From: JAVBNO01 sp031551485
GTDB lineage: Bacteria; Bacillota; Clostridia; Oscillospirales; Ruminococcaceae
Length of the DNA stretch: 18,980 bases
Direction of reading: 5' to 3'
Assembly (NCBI GenBank): GCA_031551485.1
Contig: JAVBNO010000067.1
Location: 1 to 18,980 of the forward strand
Shown here: in pieces, positions 7,756 to 14,500 of the stretch
Position numbering within the stretch: the stretch's first letter is position 1
Layout: each line of letters begins with the position of its first letter
Notes under the pieces: generated by a model
Told to the model about the DNA's origin: nothing
Databases searched by the model: none
The model's input: the letters and a program-made list of their open reading frames with translations, nothing else
Program-made: the position numbers and the translations under genes

Positions 7756-8850
7756 TTATTTCTCCGGTTCTGCCGCCGGCGGCTCTTCTTTTTTTGCTTG
7801 CGGCGTATATGCGCCTAAGGTCACCATATGCAACAGCGCCCGCAGTATCCACTGTATCACACCTAAGAAGGTGGTCCCCTTGGCTTCTTTTGCCACAGTG
7901 GATGCAAGCACTACAAAATCAGGAATCTCTTCTTCGATAGGTGCATCCTCCGTATCGGCGGTCCGCGGCGCTTCCGCGCCATCCGGCTCATTGCTATCGT
8001 CGATTGTATTCGGCGTCACGGGTTCTACCGGTTTCACGGGTTCTGCCGGTTTCACGGGTTCTGCCGGCACCGGGGCCGTTGCCATCCCATCCTCCGGCTC
8101 TACCACGATGACTGCCTCTTCCGGCTTTTCTATCACTAAATGCTCCGGCTCTGCTGCATCTGCCGGCTTCTCTACAACCAGAGGCTCCGGCTTTGTCACG
8201 GCTGCCGGCTTCTCTGGCGCCGTCGGCACAGAGACAATTGGGTCACCGTTTTGATCAAAAAGCGGTTTGGTGCCAAAAAACTCGCAAACGGCCAAATATT
8301 GCCGGGCGGCTACCTGCCGGATGCCCTTGGGCACTAAAAACGGCTGTATGTCGTCTTCATTGTCCACAAAAGCATTTTCGATCAGCACCGACGGCATATT
8401 GGCCAGGCGGACAATGCCAAAATAGCTGTCCGTACCTGCATATTTGTACTGGACGCCTTTATCCCCTCTCAGCTGCTGGATGTCGGCCATCTGGGCCGCC
8501 AGCATCCTGGCAAAGCGCAGTGATGCCACATGCAGTGGATAACGGGCATCTGCCGGCTGCCGGGGCACTTCCGGATATACTTCAAAGCCATTTCCGCCGC
8601 CCGCGTTAAAGTGGTTGCATACCAAAAGTTGTGCGCCGGCTTTGTTGGCGGCATTGGCCCGTTCATTAATGGGAATCGTTTCTGGATAGGGGCAAAGCAG
8701 CACGACTTTATAGTGGGGATCCGCTGCCAGCAAAACCTCCAGCATCTGTGTGACACCGGTGTTCAAATCAACTTCACGGGCAAAACGGACAGCCCCGGGG
8801 TCTTTTCCTCCGTGCCCTCTGTCCAGCCCGATGATAATTTTTGTGCTCAT
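7756..8850 (-). CDS. N-acetylmuramoyl-L-alanine amidase (Amidase_3 endolysin) with repetitive tail
   Basis: 364 aa. Residues 1 to about 200 form a zinc-dependent amidase that cuts the bond between MurNAc and the stem peptide. Zn ligands are His13 (RGHGGKDPGA), Glu26 (AREVDLN) and His80 (CNHFNAGGG); the catalytic Glu is Glu158 (VLIENAFVDN). There is no signal peptide, as expected for a holin-released phage endolysin. The second half is a Pro/Glu/Val-rich linker, including a hexapeptide repeat PAEPVK/PVEPVT, then a hydrophobic stretch (GVIQWILRALLHMVTLGAY) and a charged end. The ATG overlaps the holin stop by one base (TAATG), and GGAGAG lies upstream, so the two genes are coupled. No other phage genes are in the window. 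Confidence 0.9.
   Translation of the reverse strand: MSTKIIIGLDRGHGGKDPGAVRFAREVDLNTGVTQMLEVLLAADPHYKVVLLCPYPETIPINERANAANKAGAQLLVCNHFNAGGGNGFEVYPEVPRQPADARYPLHVASLRFARMLAAQMADIQQLRGDKGVQYKYAGTDSYFGIVRLANMPSVLIENAFVDNEDDIQPFLVPKGIRQVAARQYLAVCEFFGTKPLFDQNGDPIVSVPTAPEKPAAVTKPEPLVVEKPADAAEPEHLVIEKPEEAVIVVEPEDGMATAPVPAEPVKPAEPVKPVEPVTPNTIDDSNEPDGAEAPRTADTEDAPIEEEIPDFVVLASTVAKEAKGTTFLGVIQWILRALLHMVTLGAYTPQAKKEEPPAAEPEK
8015..8068. repeat. 18-bp tandem repeat (three copies) inside the endolysin linker
   Basis: Copies at 8015-8032, 8033-8050 and 8051-8068 (TTCACGGGTTCTGCCGGT type, few mismatches). On the minus strand each encodes the hexapeptide P-[AV]-E-P-V-[KT]. Being in multiples of three, copy changes would alter linker length without frameshift. 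Confidence 0.85.
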
Positions 8851-9317
8851 TATTTCTCTCCGTCCTGTTTGTTGTCCCCATTTTTCGCGTCCAGTTGCTC
8901 TTTAAATTGTTTGATTATGCGCATGAGAAAATGGGGCATGGGCACATCCATTTGTCCCAGATTTTCAAGTATTGAAATAATTTCATTTGTAATAATCCAA
9001 ATTATCACAACCAACACAAGGCTTCCCTGAGGTAACGTGCCAAATCCCATCCTCGTACCGGCTGCCGCCAGCGCCCAATCGGACAAAAGGGTAACGGCGA
9101 CCAGCACGCAAGTACCTGCTTTTTTCAGGATGCCTTTAAAACCTTTTTCGCTGCTCAGCACGCCCTGATAGGCCGCGGCGCCTATTCCGGTCAGATAATC
9201 CAGTCCCATTGCCGTCACCAGTACCACCAACCAGGGCAGTTCTAAATGAAAATAGGCCGAAAGCATGCCGGTTATTACAGCCAATCCCGCTTGAATTGCT
9301 TTTTCAATATCCATCAT
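8850..9317 (-). CDS. Phage holin, toxin-secretion/lysis type (phage_holin_4)
   Basis: 155 aa with about three to four hydrophobic segments (AGLAVITGMLSAYFHLELPWLVVLVTAMGLDYLTG..., LVAVTLLSDWALAAAG, LVLVVIIWIITNEIISILENL) and a charged C-terminal tail. MGLDYLTG and WIITNEIISILENLGQMDVPMP are hallmarks of the holin 4 family, which includes TcdE. Holins open the membrane so that endolysins without signal peptides reach the wall. The start at 9317 (MMDIEKAIQAG) follows AAAGGA at a seven-base spacing. The frame is open to 9575, but the upstream part has no family similarity and is left out. Stop and endolysin start overlap. This could be a prophage remnant or a domesticated release system. Confidence 0.88.
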   Translation of the reverse strand: MMDIEKAIQAGLAVITGMLSAYFHLELPWLVVLVTAMGLDYLTGIGAAAYQGVLSSEKGFKGILKKAGTCVLVAVTLLSDWALAAAGTRMGFGTLPQGSLVLVVIIWIITNEIISILENLGQMDVPMPHFLMRIIKQFKEQLDAKNGDNKQDGEK

Positions 9318-9422
9318 TTGCTGATCCTTTCTCTTCGGGTCCGCCAAAATTTCCTCTTCACCATCTGGCAAAAATACCCTCCATTTTGCAGTATAAAATG
9401 CAATATCGACAAAATTTTTTTG

Positions 9423-9449
9423 GGGGCAAAAAAAATGATCCTTTGCCCC
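9423..9449. other. Inverted repeat in the holin/lipoprotein intergenic region
   Basis: GGGGCAAA (9423-9430) and TTTGCCCC (9442-9449) around an 11-base A-rich loop. It lies about 105 bases upstream of the holin start and about 55 upstream of the lipoprotein promoter. It is not followed by a T run on the plus strand, so a terminator is unlikely; an operator or leader structure is possible. I find no confident minus-strand promoter for the holin in 9318-9505. Confidence 0.4.
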
Positions 9450-9505
9450 TATTGATATGATATGCCAGCCCGGGCGGCCGGGTGACTGTCTGCCTTTAAC
9501 CCCAT

Positions 9506-9534
9506 TTGACATTGCCCTCTGCCTCGGGTACAAT
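9506..9534 (+). promoter_or_regulatory. Sigma-A promoter of the BtuF-like lipoprotein gene
   Basis: Perfect TTGACA (9506-9511), a 17-base spacer and TACAAT (9529-9534). Expected start near 9541 with a leader of about 83 bases. That is too short for a typical cobalamin riboswitch, and no B12-box-like motif is visible. Confidence 0.78.
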
Positions 9535-9623
9535 AATAGGGACAAAATACGCCATCTTGCTGCCGTGTATTTCATTTACGAATTGTATATTTTTTCTTTA
9601 TTATACTTTTGGAGGTCTGGTGT

Positions 9624-10574
9624 ATGACCGTTTCCATCCAAACCCGCTTTTTTGCCTTGGTGTGTATCCTGGTCCTGATGCTGCCTCTGGCCGGTTGTAA
9701 ATCCAATTCACCCGACCACGCCTCATCCAGCGAACCTGCACCTCCCGCCGAATTCCCTGTCAACATCGGCGACGCGGTACGCATCCAAAAGCGGCCTGAA
9801 AAAGTCGTCTCTCTCTCCCCCGCTCTTACAGAATGGGTCTATGATTTTGGCCTGGACAGTCAGCTTTCCGGCGTCAGTGATTATTGCGATTATCCCGCCG
9901 ATGTCAAGGCGCTGGCCTCCTTCGGCACCCCCACCCAGCCCAAAGTCAAAGAACTGCTGGCTCTGCCCGCCGACCTCGTCATCACGTCCGCCCCTCTGGC
10001 CGAAAGCGATCTGATTGCCCTTCAGCAGCGCAATATCGAGGTGCTGGTCATCTCCCACACCAATTCTATCGACCAGCTTTGGGACAACTACCTTACCCTT
10101 TGCCGCGCCTTTTTAGGTGAGCTCTCCGGCCCTGTCAAAGCCAACGAGATCATTGGCGAACAAAAAGCCGCCCTGAATGCCTTTGTGGCCGATTCCCTTC
10201 CCGACGACCAAAAACTTACGGCCATTTACCTGCGTATCACGAATCTAACCATGGCCACCGGCGATACGTTGGAGGGTGCCTTTCTTCAGCAGATGGGCGT
10301 CCAAAATGCCGCCGCTCCATACGAAAATTGGAACTATCCCGAAGACAAGGCGGTGGAGCTGGAACCGGACATTATTTTTGCAGACAACCATATTACCATG
10401 GATAATTTAACCGCAACTTCCATCTACAAAACCACCACCGCGGTCAAAAACAAGCGGGTACTGTTTGTGGATGGTACCGCTATTGAACGTCAAGGTCCCC
10501 GGATGTTTGCCGAGTTCAAACGTATGAGTGAATTTTTGATTGTCCCAGCCGAAGAAAGTGCATCCGCCGCCTGA
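9624..10574 (+). CDS. BtuF-like corrinoid/metal-chelate ABC transporter substrate-binding lipoprotein
   Basis: 316 aa. The signal ends in a perfect lipobox LAGC (Cys25), followed by a Ser/Pro-rich tether and a Peripla_BP_2 (helical-backbone) domain. The opening RPEKVVSLSPALTEWVYDFGLDSQLSGVSDYCDYPADVKAL is the BtuF-type signature. Cobalamin or another corrinoid is therefore more likely than a siderophore, though the ligand remains inferred. The ATG at 9624 is chosen because GGAGG (9611-9615) lies eight bases upstream. A TTG at 9609 would sit on that site. No permease or ATPase gene is adjacent, so it is an orphan receptor that must use components encoded elsewhere. It converges on the B12-dependent reductase gene. 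Confidence 0.85.
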   Translation: MTVSIQTRFFALVCILVLMLPLAGCKSNSPDHASSSEPAPPAEFPVNIGDAVRIQKRPEKVVSLSPALTEWVYDFGLDSQLSGVSDYCDYPADVKALASFGTPTQPKVKELLALPADLVITSAPLAESDLIALQQRNIEVLVISHTNSIDQLWDNYLTLCRAFLGELSGPVKANEIIGEQKAALNAFVADSLPDDQKLTAIYLRITNLTMATGDTLEGAFLQQMGVQNAAAPYENWNYPEDKAVELEPDIIFADNHITMDNLTATSIYKTTTAVKNKRVLFVDGTAIERQGPRMFAEFKRMSEFLIVPAEESASAA

Positions 10575-10604
10575 TGCCCGCCATAAAATACGCAATGCAA
10601 ATCA

Positions 10605-10639
10605 AAAAGCAGCCTGACTGTAACAGTCAGGCTGCTTTT
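10605..10639. terminator. Bidirectional terminator between the lipoprotein gene and nrdJ
   Basis: Perfect 16-bp stem (AAAAGCAGCCTGACTG and complement) with a 3-base loop. A's lead and T's trail it, so it serves both convergent genes. Confidence 0.92.
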
Positions 10640-10661
10640 CTTTGCCTTTAATCAAGTGAAC

Positions 10662-12953
10662 TTATCCGCACCTGGAAAATCCGCAGCTCCGGCAGGCTAC
10701 GCACCCGCCTTCATGCTCCATCTCGCTTCCACACTCCGGGCAGCTGCCATTGTGGGGTGTCGCTATCGGCGGTTCCTTTTCCTCCACTGCCTCAGGCACC
10801 GGTGCCTCCTGCATCGCTGCCTCGCCCGGCCGCCCATCTTGCAGCTCTTTTACATAAGTGTCCACCTTTTTTACTACCTTGGCAATCGCGTCGGGGCAGG
10901 ATGTACACTTCATACCGTTTTGCCGGATGGTGGAAGGACAGCGTATCCCCCGCAGCTGGTCTAAAATCTCGTCGGTGCTCACCCCCGAGCGCAGCGCAAT
11001 GGAGACAAGCCGCGCCGTCGCTTCCGACTGTGACGGGCACCCCCCCGCTTTGCCGGTGGAGGTAAACACTTCACAAATGCCGCCTCTGTCGTAGTTCACG
11101 GTCACATACAGGTTGCCACAGCCAATTTTCATCTTTTCGGTCATGCCGTGAGTCAGCTCCGGCCGGGGCCGTGGGCGAATGATGGCGGGATACATCTCTG
11201 TGTCCTGCGCTGCCGGCGCTTTCTCGGCCGCTTTTGTCCCGGCGCCAAGGCTCAGCACCTGGCCCTCTCGGCTGCCGTCCCGGTAAATGGTAACGCCCTT
11301 ACAGTCCAGCTTGTGGGCCAGCATATATACTTCTTCCACATCTTCTTTGGTGGCGTCCCGGCAAAAGTTCACCGTCTTGGACACCGCGTTGTCCGTGTGC
11401 CGCTGGAAAGCGGCCTGCGTCTTAATGTGATAAATAGGGCTGATGTCATGGGAGCAGACGAAAATGTTGCGAATCTCTTCCGGCAATTCGGCAATATGCG
11501 CCAGTGTGCCTTCTTCTACAATCCTGCGCATTAATTCCTCAGAGTAAAGGCCTTTATCCCGCAGCACATCTTCTAAAATGGGGTTGACCTCAATCATCTC
11601 CGTATTGTCCATCACGTTGCGGACATACGCATACCCGAAGACAGGTTCAACACCGCTGGATACGCCGGCAATAATAGACAGGGTTCCCGTGGGGGCAATG
11701 GTGGTAATCGTCGCGTTGCGCAGCAGTTTGCCGTCTTTGTAAATGCTTTCAGCAAACAGCGGAAATGCCCCCCGCTTCTCCGCCAGCTTCTCGCTGTAGG
11801 CGCGCCCCTCTTCGGTGATGAACTTCATCACGCTTTCCCCCAGGGCCACCGCTTCTTCGGTGTTGTACCCTATGCCAAGGCGCAGCAGCATATCGGCATA
11901 TCCCATCACCCCAAGGCCGATTTTCCGGGTTTGGCGGGTGGTGTGGGCAATTTGTTCCAGCGGGTATTTATTGACGTCAATGACATTGTCCAAAAAATGT
12001 ACGGCCGTGCGCGTCGTCTTGCGCAGCTTCTCCCAGTCGATGGCATAGCCGCTGGGCGCCTCTTTCGATTTTTGCAGCATACGAACCAGGTTAATGGAAC
12101 CCAAATTGCACGATTCATAGGGCAGCAGCGGCTGTTCGCCACAGGGGTTTGTGCTTTCAATCTCCCCTTGGCACGGCACAACATTGTCTCGGTTCAGCCT
12201 GTCCAAAAAGATGATGCCCGGCTCGCCGTTATTCCACGCCGCCTCCACAATTTTTTCGAATACGGCCCGCGCCCGCAGCGTTTCGACAACCGCTTTCGTT
12301 TTGGGATCAATCAAATCATATTCCTGGTCATTCTCCACCGCTGCCATAAACGTTTCGGTAATACCCACAGAAATATTAAAATTCGTGATATCGGCGTTAT
12401 CTTTTTTGCAGTCAATAAACTGCATAATATCCGGATGATCTACCCGCAGAATGCCCATATTGGCGCCCCGCCGGGTGCCCCCTTGCTTCACGGCCTCGGT
12501 GGCCATATTAAACACGCGCATAAAGCTGATGGGCCCCGATGCCACACCGCCGGTGGACCGCACCATGCTGCCCGCCTGCCGCAGCCGGGAAAAAGAAAAA
12601 CCGGTGCCGCCCCCCGACTTATGAATCAGCGCCGCCTGTTTAATGGACTCGAAAATACCCTCCATGGTATCCTCCACCGGCAGCACAAAACACGCCGAAA
12701 GCTGGCCCAGATCCCGCCCGGCGTTCATCAGCGTGGGCGAGTTGGGCAAAAAGTCCAAATCGGTCATTAATTTATAAAACTTGTCTGCGGTCTTGTCCAC
12801 ATCGGCCTTGGTATCATATTGCCAATCAGCCGCCGCAATCGTGCTGGCCACCCGCCGGAACAAATCCTCTGCTGTTTCACATACGTTCCCGTTTTCATCC
12901 CGCATCAGATAGCGCTTTTCCAGCACTGTCATTGCGTTTTTTCCAATCTTCAC
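10662..12953 (-). CDS. nrdJ: Adenosylcobalamin-dependent (class II) ribonucleoside-diphosphate reductase
   Basis: 763 aa. It converts ribonucleotides to deoxyribonucleotides using a radical made from adenosylcobalamin, without oxygen. Visible hallmarks are LPNSPTLMNAG (69-79), the redox Cys88 in QLSACF, HKSGGGTGFSFSRLR, the active-site N-P-C-G-E (Asn269, Cys271, Glu273), and the NrdJ-type tail with SCPDAIAK. A C-terminal zinc ribbon carries the pairs CPEC and CRSC. The start is a GTG at 12953: GAGGGG lies about nine bases upstream, and MKIGKNAMTVLEKRYL matches the usual family N terminus, unlike the ATG seven codons later. The gene stands alone, with its own promoter and a candidate NrdR site. 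Its cofactor need fits the cobQ fragment and the BtuF-like gene nearby. Confidence 0.96.
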   Translation of the reverse strand: MKIGKNAMTVLEKRYLMRDENGNVCETAEDLFRRVASTIAAADWQYDTKADVDKTADKFYKLMTDLDFLPNSPTLMNAGRDLGQLSACFVLPVEDTMEGIFESIKQAALIHKSGGGTGFSFSRLRQAGSMVRSTGGVASGPISFMRVFNMATEAVKQGGTRRGANMGILRVDHPDIMQFIDCKKDNADITNFNISVGITETFMAAVENDQEYDLIDPKTKAVVETLRARAVFEKIVEAAWNNGEPGIIFLDRLNRDNVVPCQGEIESTNPCGEQPLLPYESCNLGSINLVRMLQKSKEAPSGYAIDWEKLRKTTRTAVHFLDNVIDVNKYPLEQIAHTTRQTRKIGLGVMGYADMLLRLGIGYNTEEAVALGESVMKFITEEGRAYSEKLAEKRGAFPLFAESIYKDGKLLRNATITTIAPTGTLSIIAGVSSGVEPVFGYAYVRNVMDNTEMIEVNPILEDVLRDKGLYSEELMRRIVEEGTLAHIAELPEEIRNIFVCSHDISPIYHIKTQAAFQRHTDNAVSKTVNFCRDATKEDVEEVYMLAHKLDCKGVTIYRDGSREGQVLSLGAGTKAAEKAPAAQDTEMYPAIIRPRPRPELTHGMTEKMKIGCGNLYVTVNYDRGGICEVFTSTGKAGGCPSQSEATARLVSIALRSGVSTDEILDQLRGIRCPSTIRQNGMKCTSCPDAIAKVVKKVDTYVKELQDGRPGEAAMQEAPVPEAVEEKEPPIATPHNGSCPECGSEMEHEGGCVACRSCGFSRCG

Positions 12954-13003
12954 TCTTGTGCACCCCTCATATTGTATATATATGCGTCAATGTCGCCGTC
13001 TAG

Positions 13004-13019
13004 ACACTAGATATTGTAG
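13004..13019 (-). promoter_or_regulatory. Candidate NrdR box on the nrdJ -10 element
   Basis: The minus-strand sequence CTACAATATCTAGTGT agrees at 13 of 16 positions with the published NrdR box (acaCwAtATaTwGtgt) and covers the -10 hexamer, the expected place for repression by the ATP/dATP-sensing regulator NrdR. NrdR normally binds paired boxes. The only second candidate, near 12971-12986, is weak and one to two bases off the usual spacing. Confidence 0.55.
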
Positions 13020-13041
13020 CATTTGTAAGCTGGTTTGACAA
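13013..13041 (-). promoter_or_regulatory. Sigma-A promoter of nrdJ
   Basis: On the minus strand: TTGTCA (13041-13036), a 17-base spacer and TACAAT (13018-13013). Predicted start near 13006 gives a leader of about 52 bases before the GTG. Confidence 0.75.
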
Positions 13042-13046
13042 TAGGG

Positions 13047-13102
13047 TTTTCCGCCAATGGCTGGAAAATAATTACCTAAATTTAGGAACACATTCCGGTA
13101 AT
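13047..13102. other. Cluster of dyad symmetries between nrdJ and the secreted Cys-rich gene
   Basis: Within the 334-base gap 12954-13287. TTTTCC-GCCA-A-TGGC-T-GGAAAA at 13047-13068 abuts the nrdJ -35. Then ATTACC (13071-13076) can pair with GGTAAT (13097-13102), enclosing a palindromic TAAATTTA and a GGAA-CACA-TTCC hairpin. No coding frame is credible here. Possible operators or a small structured RNA; function unknown. Confidence 0.4.
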
Positions 13103-13198
13103 ATTGTCGAATAATGCCTATAGCGTGTGTGAATGCCGTCCGGTAGGGTATCCAAACCGCTCCCGATTTATTTTCCAAAACAATTTGTCCACTTATGG

Positions 13199-13256
13199 TT
13201 ATGAAATGCAGTTAACCCTCATACAATGCAATGAAGTTGCGGTGATGTCCCCACCG
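13199..13256 (+). promoter_or_regulatory. Weak candidate promoter and 5' hairpin for the Cys-rich gene
   Basis: TACAAT at 13222-13227 with a poor -35 (TTATGA at 13199-13204, 17-base spacer). A CGGTG/CACCG stem (13240-13244 with 13252-13256) would lie at the start of the predicted transcript, some 20 bases before the GGAGGT ribosome site. Offered as the best available candidate only. Confidence 0.35.
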
Positions 13257-13287
13257 AAACCATCAAAAAACAATGGAGGTTAATTGC

Positions 13288-13695
13288 ATGAAAAAAGCAA
13301 AACGCGCTCTGGCACTCTTGTCCGCTCTCGTTCTGGCTGTCACAATGCTGGTCGGCCTTAGTGTCACTTCCTTCGCCGCCACAGCCACACCCAGAACCTG
13401 TGACTTCCCTCACCCTCATTGTCATACGGTAGCCGGTTATGTTTGCTACCACAATGACGGCGCATGGTACGGCTCCGATGATTACGGCTGCCGAAATGGC
13501 AGAACTGTGGCCGGCTATCGCTGTACCCATGACACAGGCGACTGGTACGGCACCGACAGTGGCTGCCGCAACGGCAGAACCGTGGCCGGCTATCTCTGCA
13601 CCCATGACACCGGCGGCTGGTACGGCACCGCCTCGCCCTGCACCCCTTGCACACCTCGCCCCCCCTGCAACCCCAATACGGGCGGCCCCGCCTAA
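13288..13695 (+). CDS. Secreted Cys/His-rich repeat protein, family not recognised
   Basis: 135 aa. A typical Sec signal peptide (KKAKRALALLSALVLAVTMLVGLSVTSFAA) is probably cut near residue 30 or 31. The mature part holds three repeats (about 45-67, 68-92, 93-117) with the pattern C-x(0-4)-TVAGY-x-C-[YT]-H-[ND]-x-G-x-W-Y-G, then a Pro/Cys-rich end (SPCTPCTPRPPCNPN). There are ten Cys in the mature part, and each repeat carries a conserved C-x-H pair, which would suit disulfides or metal binding. GGAGGT stands seven bases before the ATG. It may be a small structural, metal-binding or antimicrobial secreted protein; the sequence does not decide. It is a single gene, convergent with the feo operon across a shared terminator. 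Confidence 0.85.
   Translation: MKKAKRALALLSALVLAVTMLVGLSVTSFAATATPRTCDFPHPHCHTVAGYVCYHNDGAWYGSDDYGCRNGRTVAGYRCTHDTGDWYGTDSGCRNGRTVAGYLCTHDTGGWYGTASPCTPCTPRPPCNPNTGGPA
13489..13638 (+). repeat. 75-bp direct repeat coding for the Cys-rich module
   Basis: Copies 13489-13563 and 13564-13638, differing at about 7 of their first 66 bases, mostly at third positions. A third, more diverged copy precedes them (about 13420-13488). The pattern suggests duplication followed by drift with the protein kept. Confidence 0.85.
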
Positions 13696-13782
13696 GTGAC
13701 GCCAATTTAACATATCGATATCTTCCTGCCTGCGCGGCCGGGGACAGGCTGTATTTGCTGCCGCAGGCTATCAGTAAATCAA

Positions 13783-13817
13783 AAGCCAGGGCCATATCAA
13801 AGATATGGCCCTGGCTT
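13783..13817. terminator. Bidirectional terminator between the Cys-rich gene and the feo operon
   Basis: Perfect 16-bp stem (AAGCCAGGGCCATATC and complement) with an AAA loop, followed on the plus strand by TTATTTTATT. It lies 38 bases after the last feo-operon gene and about 90 bases after the Cys-rich gene. Confidence 0.88.
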
Positions 13818-13855
13818 ATTTTATTCATCAAAAACAAAGCGCCATTCTGTGGCTT

Positions 13856-14020
13856 TTATGCTTTGTAGTCTCCGCTATTGCAATAAGGACAATCGGCGCA
13901 GCCATTGCTGTCGCAGCATCCCCCTTTGCCCTGCCGCTTGCGCAGCACGGCCCGCACAACGGTAAATACAACCGCGGCAACCGCCGCCACAATCACAATT
14001 ACATCAATCGGCGTCATCAT
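13856..14020 (-). CDS. FeoB-associated Cys-rich membrane protein
   Basis: 54 aa: an N-terminal membrane helix (IDVIVIVAAVAAVVFTVVRAVL, about residues 5-26), a basic stretch (RKRQGK), then a Cys cluster GGCCDSNGCADCPYC with five Cys. This is the layout of the small FeoB-associated proteins (PF12669, FeoC-position proteins) of Firmicutes, thought to assist FeoB-mediated iron uptake. Exact function is unknown. AGGAGA lies just upstream. There are two consecutive ATGs (14020 and 14017), and the second has the better spacing. It is the last gene of the feo operon, 37 bases after the Fur-like gene. Confidence 0.85.
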   Translation of the reverse strand: MMTPIDVIVIVAAVAAVVFTVVRAVLRKRQGKGGCCDSNGCADCPYCNSGDYKA

Positions 14021-14057
14021 ATCATCTCCTGACTATTTGCAAACGCCACGTTTCACC

Positions 14058-14480
14058 CTATGCTTCGGTAAGGCAGCAGCCCCGGCTTTCGGCGCATTGT
14101 GCACAGCAGGTTGCCACCGTAATCCAACAGCAGCTGTCCGCCTGCCCAAAGCCCGCCAGCACGCCGGCCAGTTTTTGGGTCAGCGCCGGCGGCATCATCT
14201 CCGTACGTCCGCACTCAGGACAAACAATACGGTTTTCCCGCAGCCGGTTTGGCCCGCCAGCACGCTGGAAAATCCCAAGTTCCCCCAGCATATTCATCGT
14301 CCGGTATACCGTGGCCAACCCCACAGAGGGGTCTTCTCGCTTAACCTGGGCGTAAATGTATTTGCAGCAAGCATCCCGGTTTTCTTCTTTGGCCACTGTC
14401 TTAATAATCAGCTTGCGCTGATTGGTCATCTTATATCCATTGTCTTTCAGCACCTGAAGCGCTGTTTCCATTGTATGCAC
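14058..14480 (-). CDS. Divergent, Cys-rich Fur-family transcriptional regulator
   Basis: 140 aa. Residues 5-73 form a recognisable Fur winged helix: DNGYKMTNQRKLII and the recognition segment PSVGLATVYRTMNMLGELGI. The dimerisation/metal half is abnormal. The DGxxRYE segment and the following His-rich metal site (HHHH) of Fur/PerR/Zur are missing, and the protein passes straight to IVCPECG (Cys87, Cys90). The end is crowded with cysteines (DSCCWITVATCCAQCAESRGCC), giving eleven in all. The structural Zn pairs (87/90 and 126/129) seem kept, the sensing site not. GTG at 14480 is chosen because GGAGG stands nine bases upstream; the ATG three codons in is too far from it. It lies 20 bases after feoB, so it is probably co-transcribed and may control the operon. 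Confidence 0.82.
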   Translation of the reverse strand: MHTMETALQVLKDNGYKMTNQRKLIIKTVAKEENRDACCKYIYAQVKREDPSVGLATVYRTMNMLGELGIFQRAGGPNRLRENRIVCPECGRTEMMPPALTQKLAGVLAGFGQADSCCWITVATCCAQCAESRGCCLTEA

Positions 14481-14500
14481 TGCTAATCGCCTCCATTACG

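Noticed and set aside
9318..9575. Upstream extension of the holin frame
   Set aside because: No family similarity, and it crosses the lipoprotein promoter. A good ribosome site supports 9317.
9541..9623. Cobalamin riboswitch before the BtuF-like gene
   Set aside because: The leader is only about 83 bases and has no B12-box-like segment.
12971..12986. Second NrdR box
   Set aside because: Only about 9 of 16 positions match, largely because it is an AT run, and spacing to the first box is off by one or two.
13219..13713. Minus-strand frame of 164 codons opposite the Cys-rich gene
   Set aside because: Low-complexity Ala/Gly/Val product mirrors the coding repeats. The plus strand has a signal peptide and GGAGGT.
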